A stretch of DNA of 64,000 bases from Temnothorax longispinosus (lineage: Eukaryota > Arthropoda > Insecta > Hymenoptera > Formicidae): assembly GCF_030848805.1 (NCBI RefSeq), contig NC_092363.1, forward strand, positions 21,670,600 through 21,734,599. The letters are read 5' to 3'. The first letter of the stretch is position 1. Each line of letters starts with the position of its first letter. Below, piece by piece: positions 41,359 to 53,043 of the stretch. Under the pieces are notes generated by a model, which was not told the origin of the DNA, did not search any database, and worked only from the letters and a program-made list of their open reading frames with translations. The position numbers and the translations under genes were made by a program.

Positions 41359-42303
41359 CTAGAAAGTAGACGAAATTCGGGTCAAGTGTCAAGCGCATAC
41401 AATTTTTCGCAGGTATTTTTTTAAGTGGATACATCCTTTTGTCGTTTAAATCCCCGGCAATTCGGTCAATTGCGCATTATTTGTTAAATACTTTTATACC
41501 CTTCGAACTGTAGGTACTACTTCTCGATATCAAGTTAACTTGATATTTTTATATTTAAGATCTAATTATTTTATTTTACAATTTTTATGAAAATAGTAAT
41601 CCTTTAGATGTTAGCATATTAGTATAAGATAAAAATCTTTTTAGTGTTGATATATTAATATATAAAATAAGTGAAACACACACACTGATAACAATTTTGT
41701 CTGAACAGTAAGATAATTGTAAAAACGATTATAATACTGTTTTTTCAACAACGGATATAATTTTAAAACGATAAAATAATAAATATTAAATCGCGTTGGT
41801 AACTTTTAATTACTCGTTTATTAGTAGCGCAAACCTTTTATAGAATTGTTGTATACATAAAATTCCGACTACGGCTTTTATGTTTAGTGGCTTTAGAGGA
41901 GCACAACTTCAAAATGATTATATTTTCAGTTATGTAAACGTTCGTTCAAAGCAACGTGCGATTTGTCCCCCATTCGTTACAATCCTCGACAATGTAAATG
42001 GCGCATTACACGTGATTTCCAGTGCAATTTCAGGCGAGTAAAGCCCGCTTGACGGTAGCCGACACGCTCGAACGAATCTGTAATCTGCGAGAGACATGTT
42101 CGTTCCCCCAAGGGGCAGATAGCGATCTATACAGTCGAATCAAATCTCGATTTCGCTCACCTACACGAACATTTTTCTTAAAGCTGATGATATACTTTGT
42201 ATAATTGTAACATTTTTCTTCGTGTATATCGATATTTTGAATAAAAAAGACCTTCAAAACTCCTATTATTTATTTAATAGGCGTAATTTTTTTGAGCACT
42301 TAC
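41359..42303 (-). other. Fur1 intron
   Basis: AT-rich. Contains a perfect 20-base palindrome centred near 41537 (ATATCAAGTTAACTTGATAT). No gene seen. Confidence 0.8.
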
Positions 42304-42421
42304 CTGCCTGTATGTGGCGCCGATACCTCGCATCTGTGTTGCTCCGGGACGGTTCTCCATCTTCTCGCTAAGCGTACCATGGCAGTGGCGTCCATCAGCC
42401 CGTAACCGAAGCTGTGGCTCA
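42304..42421 (-). CDS. Fur1: Fur1 exon: end of catalytic domain and start of P domain
   Basis: Two bases complete the split Val codon (acceptor TTAACAG). The exon encodes SHSFGYGLMDATAMVRLA, the conserved closing helix of the protease, then RRWRTVPEQHRCEVSAPHTG entering the P (Homo B) beta-barrel that stabilises the enzyme. Donor GTAAGT in phase 2. The match to insect and vertebrate convertases is unambiguous. Confidence 0.93.
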
Positions 42422-42746
42422 CTGTTAAACAGAAATTGGATCGCAACATTTTTATCTCATTCTTTATCAATGAATTTTATTATCTAGATTAGAATTCTAT
42501 ATTTATTTTCTAAGATTTCTTTCTAAATAAATCTTTAACGGATTTATTAAAATATTCTAGAGAAAAGAAATAAATGTTAATCGGTTATATTACTGTTACA
42601 TTTATCTTCTACAAAAAAATTGCAACTTTTGCGATTTAACTGTCTTTACGTAATAAATATAATTGCAGCTTTCTCCTTATGAAGATCATGCACGTTTAAT
42701 CTTTAAGAAATCTTTTTTCTCTATCAAGAATTTGATGATCACTCAC
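42422..42746 (-). other. Fur1 intron
   Basis: Short AT-rich intron, nothing recognised. Confidence 0.85.
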
Positions 42747-43164
42747 CGTTTCTACCGACGCCGTTGACCACCCAGTCGGGTGCCTGCAGATTCGCAGGTT
42801 TGGCAGTTCTGACTACGATGTGTTGCATGTCCCTCCAAGTAAGATCTCTATTCGCTTCGAGAGCGAGAGCGCAAATGCCGGCCGCCAACGGCGCCGATGC
42901 GGACGTGCCGGTGTGGCTGCTGGTACAGTGATGATGCAAATCCGTAGTGACGACCTGCTTCTCGCCGGTAGAGCCCGAGCTATACGTGGTGGCGAGAGTG
43001 GACGAACACGCCTCGCTGTACCAGGGCACAAGGCCGTTCTCTGTCGCACTACTGATCGACAGCGTCCATATACTATTGGTATAGCCGTCACAATTGCAGT
43101 TATCGTGGTCCCGGCCGCCGTTCCCGGACGCCCACACGAAGATCGAACCCTTACCGTTGCGACC
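42747..43164 (-). CDS. Fur1: Fur1 exon: oxyanion Asn and active-site Ser
   Basis: 139 codons plus one base, phase 0 start (acceptor TGTTTAG), phase 1 end (donor GTGAGT). Opens GRNGKGSIFVWASGNGG, with the oxyanion-hole Asn of convertases. It continues through NCNCDGYTNSIWTLSISSA and ends the protease core with TSSHTGTSASAPLAAG, where the Ser of GTSASAP is the nucleophile. Then comes TWRDMQHIVVRTAKPANL and NGVGRN, the start of the P domain boundary. The 5.4-kb intron before it carries a nested transposon pair at 46598-46990. Confidence 0.95.
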
Positions 43165-46100
43165 CTAAACAGCGTTTTAAAGTTCTTTTACTTCACTTCA
43201 CGAAGGAGAAGCTAATATATATGTATATATTGAACTATATGTTTAACAGTTATACATGGACCGTCTAACAATTCGAGCTCTTTAAGATATTTAAGGCAGT
43301 CTTCATGCATAAAAATATTTTGAGAACTTTACAACACGCGCTCGAACAAATTTAGGCTGCGGCATTAAAACAGCGAGATTTAACAAGCTATTCGGTGGTT
43401 CAAACTAAAGTAAATCTGGATTTACCGCTCCGGATAATACTGGCGATTGACTTTTTTTCACTGGTGCTTGGCTTTAAGTTGCTCGAAACGCTTAAGGCGC
43501 TTTTAGAAGTTTCAAACACTTTGCATATTAAAGCCGCTTTCTGTGCGCCCGTAGACACACAATAGTAGATGATTCGGAACGAAACCATTGTTAGAAAGTC
43601 GATGAGGCTGAGTATTTAGCGCTAATGGTCTCCGTGAGATCGGCGCTGAATTGTGTGTCTTGAACTCGTAACGAGAAATACTCCAATTTTGTACGTGTCA
43701 GAGATTAAAAGGGGAATTTTGGCAATCAAGTTTCTAATCTTCGGCAAGATCACGTACAAAAGACTTACTCTCGTCACATATGCAGATTTTATCATTGAGT
43801 TAAATCACGAATCTTTCTTTTATAAATACTTCGGGATTTATACGATACTTATTGCGGCATATATTACGAAGTATATTGCTTAGTTTTACAGGTGCACTTT
43901 TTATCAAGTTCGAAGGTCCGGCAATCTCGTGATAAGACCAGCCGTTTGGTACTAAGGTACACTATAGGCGTGACCGCGAACTCTGAACTCTCTTTGAGGC
44001 TCGACGTTAACTAATTCAGCAATATAGTGTTCGAGCCTTTGATCAGTAAAGCTATTTGATCGTAAAGTGATAAGGTATCCACCTGACTGTATCAGACATA
44101 GCTAAATTCGACCTATACAACAATTGTTAACAGACGATATTGAAATTATTGTGTAATTTACACCAAATTAATAATTTCTAAGTGCATTTCTAAGTATGGA
44201 TTAATTCGATAATAATTCGTAATATGCATACATCTTTTACGCAATTCCATTAAATACATATGAATTCCACAGTTACAATTCTGTCGACTAAAGGGTGAGA
44301 TTATCAAACCTGATAACAGGCCCCAAAGAGAATTCCGAGGCAGTCCGTATTTATCTTGGTCGAAGATAGTGTATAATGTTATACAAAAGGAATTGGCGTT
44401 CAGTTAGATATATGTATAACAGCACGCAAAGATAAACAGCTCCCGGAACAACGTAGTGGTTTGATATATCAGTACTGTCTTTTAAACTGTGTGTCTTAAA
44501 CATTGATATAACCAACGTAAGCTTATCGCATCTTTTAAAATAGAGTATCTAGAGAGCTATTATAAGAATATTATTGGTTAACTATAAAGATGTATTATAT
44601 TACGTGAATTTTTAATCATGTTACATCTTGTAATTTTGCATTACATTTAATATTAGAATATTATATTATAGATTTCAATCTCTTTAAAAACAAATCGTAA
44701 TTTAAAAAAAATAGATGTTTAATAAACATACAATTACTAGATATAATGTTGTGTAAGTTATATACAAATGTTATATAATACATTTATATTAATACAACAT
44801 AAACTATATTGTACCAATTTGATTAAATAAATGAAGATTTAGGTAAAAATATCACGCAAGGAAAGTTTCTCGAGGCTGATTAAAATTTTTTCCTACGTTT
44901 GATTTCGTTTCTAGCCGTGAAATGTTCGTGAGTAGTTAATAAAAATCGGTTCTGGAAAATACAGATGTCGACTTTGAATTCTATCGCGTGAAATGACTTA
45001 AAAGATATCACGAGATGAAAGCAATCTGTACGGCCATTTAATATCGCTGCCAGGAAATGATTTAAACGTTACTCATTTTACTACTCGTTTATCCTATTTA
45101 CGCGAATGTTCACCGGATACAAGATACAAGAACGTTTTGCGTAATTTTAAAATAAAAAAAAGCTGTAATTGGAACGATATAATATATTTTATAATTTTTT
45201 TAAATTTACCAATAATGTGCATTTTATAGGTACTACTTCAGAAATTTGTTTAATTATTGTTTTTAAGCAATATATTTATAATAATTATTTATTTGTTCTG
45301 TGACTTTTTTCCGCTTGATCTTTTCATTTTTGATAATTTTTATCATAATCTTTATCATAATCTACTTTATAATATACAAATGGAAATGTCTCTACATGGA
45401 AATTTATTGCTTCGATTATTACGCTCATCTTTTATGAATTTCAACGAAAGTGCACCTGTGATCCATTTGCTATATATGTTTTACTCGATAGTTATCATGA
45501 ATTTCCACGAGTTCTGTGTCGACCATACTGACATTTGCATATGATTTACAGTTACATTGCCGGCAGTAAGTTTAAAATGGTAATACGTGTTAGCGTAGCT
45601 CAAGCCGGCCAGTCGCTTAAAAGCACCCAATTAGAAACTTTCTGAGGGTTGACCTCTCGAGCGAGTCTATTAAACCGGATCTAACTGGAGGAGTTCCTCA
45701 TCGTCTCAACTAATCGAATTACATCTGTCATCGTTCCGTCGATAATTCCGTCGACGACTGCGATGTCGCATCGAAGGAAGTCAATCATTGACTCCCGGAC
45801 ATTGGTCAACGTAGTGATAATTCAGAAAACATTATTGACGTATTGTTATATCTCATTTCAGTACTTTGTAACTTCTAGTTAACATTTTAATGTTGTAAAA
45901 AAAAATACCAATGCATTAATAGAGCGCTAATAAGTCATTAACTATATATTACTCTGTATACATTTTAACATCAACGATTATAGAAATTATAAAAAAATGA
46001 GTTTTGCAAAAAATAACTTTAAAAAGGCTAACAATAAACTTAAATATTTCAAATTGCTGGCTATGACCGTTGTAAAATAGGACACAAGATCGTGTGAATC

Positions 46101-46597
46101 GAGCAGATAATAGAAATGGGCGATACGGAGCATCTTTACCGGAGTTTCTCCGCAGCATTTAATGGCGTTTTAATGCTAGGTATCTGCGCTTTAATGATCG
46201 TTACTTGAAGTAGGGGCCCTCTCAATGCTAAAGTTCGCCATCGCGATAAAGGAACGCTGCGATCGAAGTGCCGAGGCGTATACATCGAGATGACAATGGC
46301 CATTGTCGCCACTGAAACTCGGAAGACTTCAGAGGAATGCTTCTGCGTGATACATTTGTGCGAATTTCATTTCATCCCGCGACGTTGTTCGGACACGAGC
46401 GTGCGAATCGTATTAATGGCAAACGGGCGAATTTTGCTTCCGAAGAGAACGAGATTCGAAGAAACGCGATGAGATATCCACGTGTGTACGTTTTGCTGTA
46501 CGCGATAATATTTTATAAAATTCCTAACAATAAATAACCATAATTAATAATTTTAAAAATAATAAAATTGAATTTAAACTGGTTCTCTGTTTTTATA

Positions 46598-46990
46598 CAC
46601 TGAGAAAAAAATTTTGAGATCCAAGAAAATATTTCTTTGAATAGTCCTAATAACATATTTACTTAATATAATACACATATTATGAGGCTGAAGAAGGCAC
46701 GGTGTGCCGAAACGTCCCTTCAACATTGTTGACAATACATTTGAAAAAATCGATAATTCTAACTAATTTGTTTTCGCTCGTTATTGGCCGATACCCTCCT
46801 TTATTGTTTATATACACGAGCTTGTTCTGTATTTTTATGTTTACACATATTTATTTAGAATTAGATATTTTTACTTAATTTAAGTAAATATATATAATTC
46901 TAAATAAATATGTGATTATATTAAGTAAATATGTTATTAGGACTATTCAAAGAAATATTTTCTTGGATCTACAAAATTTTTTTCTCAGTG
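46598..46990. mobile_element. Palindromic TA-target MITE, interrupted by a second insertion
   Basis: Ends are CACTGAGAAAAAAATTTTG and its complement, flanked by TA on both sides (46596-46597 and 46991-46992), as for Tc1/mariner-type elements. The two arms match with few differences from the ends inward. After removing the 161-bp insert and one 9-bp repeat, the element is about 223 bp and almost entirely self-complementary. It encodes no protein. It sits in the Fur1 intron between the 48529 and 43164 exons. Confidence 0.85.
46682..46842. mobile_element. 161-bp insert with hammerhead-like core and 9-bp target duplication
   Basis: Interrupts the palindromic MITE and is flanked by the direct repeat ACACATATT (46673-46681 and 46843-46851). 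Removing one copy and the insert restores the palindrome, which supports a real insertion. On the plus strand it holds CTGAAGA (46688-46694), a GGCAC/GTGCC stem with GGT loop, then GAAA (46709-46712), as in hammerhead ribozyme cores found in Penelope-like retroelements and retrozymes. An extra A before the stem and no clear stem III make activity doubtful. Confidence 0.65.
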
Positions 46991-48528
46991 TAAAAATAGA
47001 TTTGCACGTTATTAAATCTTTAATTAAAAGATGAAAAGACGATCGCGTAATTATTTATGAAGAGATATAATGTTTTTTCAGCACCTTATTATTAAAAAAA
47101 TTCTTAAAGAAAAGAAGTAGATAAAAAATGTATACAAAATTATTGAGGAGAATATAATAATAGAATTATGATATTAAAATTATAATGTAATCTAAAATTA
47201 TATTCGATACATACTTATTACTGTCTCGTAGTCGAAAACCGAATGTCTAAATTTTCTCTATGCTTGAGTGAGAAATCTATAATAGTTACAGCACTTAAAG
47301 CAACTTCTTCTTGTCTATTTAGGTCCACAAAGAAAAGCATTAACGAGTTAAATGTATTTCTTTGGCGTAAGACGTAAGAAATCAAGAAGGCGATAATTGA
47401 ACTCAAAGTTCGTCAACTTTAAACAGGATATATTACAGGACAGCTATTAAATTCTTTTTTTATTCTCAAATAAAAAATTAATGCGCTTTGTCAATAAAAG
47501 ATAGTTGAGAATATAGGCCTTTATAAGTAACTGATGAGAGTAATTGTATAAAGAAATCTCGATTTTTAGAAAAATAGTGGAAAACCGGAAGGTAACAATT
47601 TCCAGTTTGGAGCAAACAACTTCTCGCGTTGGCATTTCAGTATCGCAACATCATGTTAAATACTTTATCGATTGGCACTTGTTATTTTCGCAAATACATT
47701 ATTCTTCTAAGAATTTTCTACATATTTCTCAATAGAAAAAAACTTTGATTAAATCCTCAATTAATTTTTTATTAAAAATCATCTGACCTACTAGGAGTTT
47801 CCGTATAGCTAGAGTATTTCATTTGAATTCTATAGTTACTGCCTCTTTATGTAACGTATTAACAAAGCATGAGCATTGTAATGCGAAGCTTTAAAATCCC
47901 CTGCTTGACGCTTGAGAATAAGGAAGTATCTTAGAGCAAACTAGAAGCTTCCATGTCGTACGGAAGGTACCTTGTAGCTAATTGCATTTATCTTGTCATA
48001 GCGTAGGAAATTATAGCGAAGAAAATTGCAGTCCTAAGTGGATTACGCTGCTACGTCGAAGTCTGAAGCTTCAAGACACGCGGCATACTTTCTTTCAACT
48101 TGTTAGAGATTGAAAAAGATATGACAATTAAGAACCTTCTATTACGAGTAATCCTTAATCCCTCGATTAAACGAAGAGCATTTATTATTTACGAAGAAAA
48201 TTGCATTTGTTGGACAGCTTTACGAAATACTCCGATCTTAAATTAATTTTCTGGACATCAGATCTAATTTTTTAGCTAGAAACATTGTCGTCTCAGCTAC
48301 CGAAACTAAGTTAAAAATAAATATAAGCGTAATTTACTTTATCTGTTCGGCTTCTCTATTTTTATTTTAGAATTTAAGAATACAAAAAATAAATAAAATC
48401 GCGTGGACAAATTATAAATAACGGACTTAAGAAACTTTAAAATTTTTAACGTAACTAATAACGCGTAAATAAATTTGCGAGTCACATGCAGAGTATAAAT
48501 AATATATTTCTCAATGACAAACACTCAC

Positions 48529-48701
48529 TTTGGTAATTCCCTCGATGAAAGCTCTGGTGGCCAGTTCACCAGGCCCGTCTACAGTCTTGCCATCGTCATC
48601 CGGTCCCCATGAGGCGCTATAAATATCGATGTGTTGAGGATTAAGGCTCAAGGATCTTGCTTCGACGGCATCCGTTACGTCGCCATCCAGCATTCGAACA
48701 C
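48529..48701 (-). CDS. Fur1: Fur1 exon: catalytic domain substrate-binding segment
   Basis: Begins with the two bases completing the split Gly codon (acceptor ATACAG) and ends in phase 0 (donor GTGAGT). It encodes VRMLDGDVTDAVEARSLS followed by NPQHIDIYSASWGPDDDGKT and ends EGITK. The SASWGPDDDGKTVDGPG block is diagnostic of furin-type convertases and lines the acidic pocket that selects basic residues at the cleavage site. Confidence 0.95.
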
Positions 48702-49523
48702 CTGTATGAAGATAGGTATTACGAAAAATTAATAACCAACATTACACAGTATTGTAATAGCATATATACTAAATTCATAAATAACTAATTCTTCGCATGT
48801 ATGTAAGTTTCTACGTGAATTTTTAATGATCAGTTTAAGACTGGTTTTCTGAAAATATATTCAGAAATATGCACACACGTACAACAAGAGCTTCCAAACT
48901 CCTAAACAGCGTACATTTCTTGTTTAAGTTAATTATCATACACAATTGTCACGGCGCGTAGAATAGGGAAATCCAATTTACAAGGTCGAAATTGGACACC
49001 GCGCACCGATTTGGATCAGTCCCGAATGTAATGTACATAACAGGCTATTGCCAATTGCGTTTCTAATTCGAAAATGATGCGACCTCGCGATATCAATTCT
49101 GCTTATTACAAACACGTGTCGTTCGTCGTAATACGACGTTCCAACATCCGACTTCGCTGCTGCTAATTGGAAACAGAACTGCAAATAGAATTTAAGCGAT
49201 CGCTCGGAATTGAACTGTCATTTCCGACGATTTAGTACTTAAATATTCTACCCTTCTCTTGCTAAAAGTTTTTTAATATCTTATTTTTTATATTATCCCG
49301 AACTTTTTCGCCATAAGCTTTTATTAAAAAAGCAATTAAAATTTTTTATTACTCCCGCGCTGCAATTCAAGATTAAGAGAAGACACAGATTAAAATAAAA
49401 ATCTTCACAGCTCATCAGGGCTCTAAAATATATGTAAAAGAATTTTTTTTAAATTTACGTGAACCCCTTTTGATTTCGAAAGTGCATCGAGAAATTAAAT
49501 AATCCTCTTTGCAGAACACTCAC
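48702..49523 (-). other. Fur1 intron
   Basis: Nothing recognised beyond short chance frames. Confidence 0.8.
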
Positions 49524-49689
49524 CACCTACGCCAGCTCCAAAAGCAACACCTACGGCGCAAAGAGAATTGTTGGCAGTGGCTGCGACCTCTCCGGCGCAT
49601 CTGGTGCCGTGTCGATTGCTATCTACCAGATCGTACCTCGGCATAGGATCTTCATCGTGACTGTTGACGTCGTAACTCGCCTGAGGATC
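49524..49689 (-). CDS. Fur1: Fur1 exon: catalytic domain with active-site His
   Basis: Starts in phase 0 (acceptor TTGTAG) and ends in phase 1 (donor GTGAGT). Encodes DPQASYDVNSHDEDPMP, a calcium-binding and substrate-pocket region, then SNRHGTRCAGEVAA, with the catalytic His in HGTRCAGE. It ends AFGAGVG with a split Gly codon completed by the next exon to give GGVRMLDGDV. No frame damage is seen. Confidence 0.95.
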
Positions 49690-50757
49690 CTACAACAGAA
49701 ATCGAGAATGGCATTAATTAAAATTCACACGTTTCGTGATGTACCTCGCTCGCTTATTCCGCTTCTATTTCATCGCGAGATATGACGACTGGTATGCACA
49801 AATAAAATGAATTAGCGCGCACATAGTAACCGTAGAGCCGTCGTAAAAGTACATCTAGCGTATAAACTCGACAAAGATTTTAACAAGTTTTGAATACAAA
49901 ATTAAGGATGTTGAAAATTTTTGAAAGCAATAAATTTTTAGTTTTTTTTATCTCAGAGAGATATCTCGAATAGATAATACGTGACGGGAGGATTATAAGA
50001 AAAAGATTATAATAATATATGTGTATTCGTCGTTAGAGCGACGGCGTATTACGCTTTAATCCTTGATCACGTACATCCGGATATCTTCTTAATACCTATT
50101 CATTTATGGATCATCTGCATAATGAGAAATACACGCGATGGGATATAAGCTCGCATAATCAGAGCAGCGCGCCAAGGAGCGCTATATCGCAAGCGTGTGT
50201 CTACTGGCTTAATACGATTCACTTTCTACTGCGTGCGCAGATGCCTCATTCAATGTAACCATCCATGAATCAATAGCTATTCGGTATATACATGCACCGG
50301 ATAACCCCTTCCAATATTCGCGCTCAACCGGCTCAACAGCCGATATTCCCAGTGCATCCGCGATACGCCTTCATCCGCTGTACTCTATTGTGCGTTCCGA
50401 AGCTTTTCCTCCCTTTTTCCCCTCTTTTTTTTTCGTGTCATCGAATGTATCGAACACTCGTCCATCGAGTGATATTAGGCAGATATTAAGCGCCTGCAAT
50501 TTTACTTATTCGCGCAAATTTAATCAAATAGAAAGCTACTTTGCAAGATTACTGTCATGAAAAATTGCACAACGCAATTTACTTAAATACAACTGCATCT
50601 AGCTCGCGATACATTTTAACGCGAGTTAAATGAGTTAGAGCTGCTGCTTTCTAATATTGAAAATGTCACTTTATTGTCACGCGAGAAAAGAGTTTTCATA
50701 GAAATCGGGAAGTCGATAAACTTTTTGAAAACGTAATACAATACTGAAAATGCTCAC
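49690..50757 (-). other. Fur1 intron
   Basis: Nothing recognised. A slightly GC-richer patch lies at 50290-50480. Confidence 0.8.
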
Positions 50758-50886
50758 ATAATTTTTGAAAAGGTCAGGATGATCTTTCTCCAATCCATCG
50801 TCAAGTATTGTGACCACGATGCCGTTTCCAGTAATTCCCTCAGCCCAAGCACCCTGCACGTTCATGTCCAAACCCTTTCCCCGGTT
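50758..50886 (-). CDS. Fur1: Fur1 exon: catalytic domain with active-site Asp
   Basis: 43 codons, phase 0 at both ends, acceptor CCTTTCAG and donor GTGAGC. Begins NRGKGLDMNVQGAWAEG and contains VVTILDDGLEKDHPDL. The second Asp of the DDG motif region is the charge-relay aspartate of the convertase catalytic triad. Ends FKNY, continuing directly into DPQASYDV of the next exon. Spacing and sequence follow animal furins closely. Confidence 0.95.
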
Positions 50887-51404
50887 CTGAAAGGAAAAAT
50901 TATCCAATACTTTCGACGTGCCACTTTCCGGCTGTGGATTGTGAGTCTTCATTTACGCGCGATATAAACGTCAACGTCCTTTCTGAGAGCCGATATCGAT
51001 CGAGCTCGTTTTATATTTTTATTATACATTTTTCATTGCATTGTTTTATTTATTTTATTTGTATTGTTCTTGTTAATCGCATTATAACTCTTTCAAAGAA
51101 GTTTCATAAAATGTTACTGGATACTTTTATGTTTGTCGATAATATCAAAAGTATGTAATTATTGTTAAATTGAATGTAAATCTCGGTTTAATCTGGAAAT
51201 ATTATTCGCAATATGATAAATAAAATTGTACCTTTTTAAAAAAGCACAAACATAACTTACTAAATTTTCTATTCGAATATTATATTTTTATCTTTGACAC
51301 TTTAATTAGTTTAATTGCATGAAATCACGTGTGTTTATTTATTCGGTGCGACATAACAATCTTGTCGTACACAGGATAATGTACTGTTGATTAAAATTGC
51401 TTAC
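50887..51404 (-). other. Fur1 intron
   Basis: AT-rich, nothing recognised. Confidence 0.85.
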
Positions 51405-51623
51405 CAGATACCACATTTGAGGCCACCTCTCGTCGTTTAACATGGTTAGTATATTGGACGGACGTTTGATTATAAGATCCCTTTTGGTGCGCGATTTTGC
51501 CCGCTGTTGCTCCGCTCGACGTACGCTGGAGTCATTCATTAGTCTTTGGTGCACTTGGAGATGGGGTTCCGTCGACCTCTTCGCCACGGATCGATGCTCC
51601 ATGTGGAACCAATCATCGTTTAT
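51405..51623 (-). CDS. Fur1: Fur1 exon: prodomain second half and propeptide cleavage site
   Basis: 73 codons, phase 0 at both ends, acceptor TTGCAG and donor GTAAGC. Reads INDDWFHMEHRSVAKRS near the start, equivalent to the furin prodomain segment ending in the internal secondary cleavage site. Near residue 46 comes KSRTKRD, an Arg-Thr-Lys-Arg site where the proenzyme would cut itself. The exon ends with WPQMWYL, the conserved start of the mature catalytic domain. The preceding exon must end in phase 0 and should encode the signal peptide and first prodomain half. I did not find it between 51624 and the right edge. Confidence 0.93.
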
Positions 51624-53043
51624 CTGCAACAATGTGAAACCGTTCCGCGTAAGTATCGTGAAAATGTCGCTACGCGGTTTTCGTTATATCGTGCCCGTTA
51701 GAGAAAACGACCGACCTGGGCCGTCCGGTTGTAGTACATCGGTGTTCAATTAGAAGTTAACAATCGTGAACATTACAAGCGGCGATCGTTCTTCCGCCGT
51801 TTTACCGTGCTCCTTAATTGCGTGCAATTTCAATGAAGAGAAAAAACGAGTGCGGGTTAACGTACTTATAAGTGGGTAGCAATTTTGAAGTCACAAGAGC
51901 GGATATAACATCCGTCACGCTTGTATGTATTATAAACTCATTAAAGGTATGTAGAAAGAGAGGCTAAATATATAAATCAAGTCTTCAAAACTTGACAGAA
52001 ATATGCATCACGTATACGTAAATACAACTATGTAAGATAATTAGACACGAGTATGTTGTATGTTGTATTACAAATTTTAATATCTCAAAAATGCCTTTTA
52101 GAAATTTAGACTCACATAACAACTTAATATTTAGCCATGTAAAACTATATCGGGAGAACATAAATTGGGAGATGTGCAAAATCTACCACGACTCCGCATT
52201 AATTATTGGAATTGGATTAACGCAAACTCGCGCATTTTCATTTTTCCCCCATTATTTTTCGTCGATATAGACAAGATAAATGCTCACTAAATCCCGAGTC
52301 GCGTTTATTAGGGCTACGAGATATATCATTTCCCCGACAGAAATGAAAATGTATACTGGCCATAAAACAACGGCGTTTGATGCGCAAGTTTGTTCCACCG
52401 AGTGCAAAAATAAGGGTGTACGACGAGAGGGTGAGATAATGATAAACGTGAAAAGTTGGAGGCCAGCTGCTGCGAACAGACTTCTTTTGCAGCCACGTCT
52501 CGAGCCGCGCAAGCTGCATTTTTTCATTTCCGCGCCTCCCTTCCTATACGCCTTTCTAATGTCACCTTTGCATGTCTCGTGCATATATTTCACTTAAAAA
52601 GCTGTTATGCTATTCCTATTAATATAAACAAAAAGCAAGATAAATTAAATGGGCACTCTAAAAATGTTTGGTCGCAGAGAGCTTGTCATTGCCATCATTT
52701 TAGTAAAATTAAATAATTGTTCAAAAATAACTATAATAGTAAAGTAATAGTAAAAAATGTTAGTTAAGCAAGCACACGCTACTTTTTAATAATATAATTT
52801 ACTGATAACTGAATTGTATCTAAAATTTTTACAATTTTTAAAATAATACTATTAATGTACTATTTAAAAAAATTTTATTTTGCGCTTATAATACATTTGG
52901 ATCTATTTTCCATGCATTAAAGTTTATATTCGTATCAAAAGTATGACATAAGTGCAAATTTTGAACGTTCTTGAAATAAATGTTAACTCAATCCATCAAC
53001 GCGAATTCCAAATATTCTACATCGCAAAGTAGTTTCCGAAAGC
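51624..53043. other. Spacer between Fur1 prodomain exon and the 598-codon gene
   Basis: No signal-peptide or early prodomain exon of Fur1 could be found here on the minus strand. A GC-richer patch at 52240-52560 gives overlapping frames on both strands without family features. Confidence 0.6.

Larger units (their letters stand above)
43165..48528 (-). other. Large Fur1 intron carrying the nested transposon
   Basis: AT-rich, with the interrupted MITE at 46598-46990. Short GC-richer patches near 45600-45800 and 46200-46480 show no supported gene. Confidence 0.7.
14925..51623 (-). other. Fur1: Furin-like proprotein convertase gene (Fur1), 5' end missing, alternative 3' exons
   Basis: Calcium-dependent subtilisin-type serine protease of the secretory pathway that cleaves proproteins after Arg-X-Lys/Arg-Arg. 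Eight constitutive exons (51405-51623 down to 40423-40633) read in one frame through matching splice phases: prodomain second half, catalytic domain with the Asp, His, oxyanion Asn and Ser motifs, and most of the P domain. The last constitutive donor (40423, phase 1) can join either of two acceptors, at 38204 or 32442. Each supplies its own P-domain end (FYGT or FFGT motif). The 38204 exon has a phase-1 donor fitting the Cys-rich/TM exon at 15364. Drosophila Dfur1 is known to give Dfurin1, -CRR and -X forms by 3' alternative splicing, and the layout here matches that. The exon(s) for the signal peptide and first prodomain half are not in the window. Exon joins are predicted from sequence, not from transcripts. 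Confidence 0.93.

Noticed and set aside
42820..43215. 131-codon plus-strand frame
   Set aside because: Shadow of the Fur1 catalytic Ser exon.
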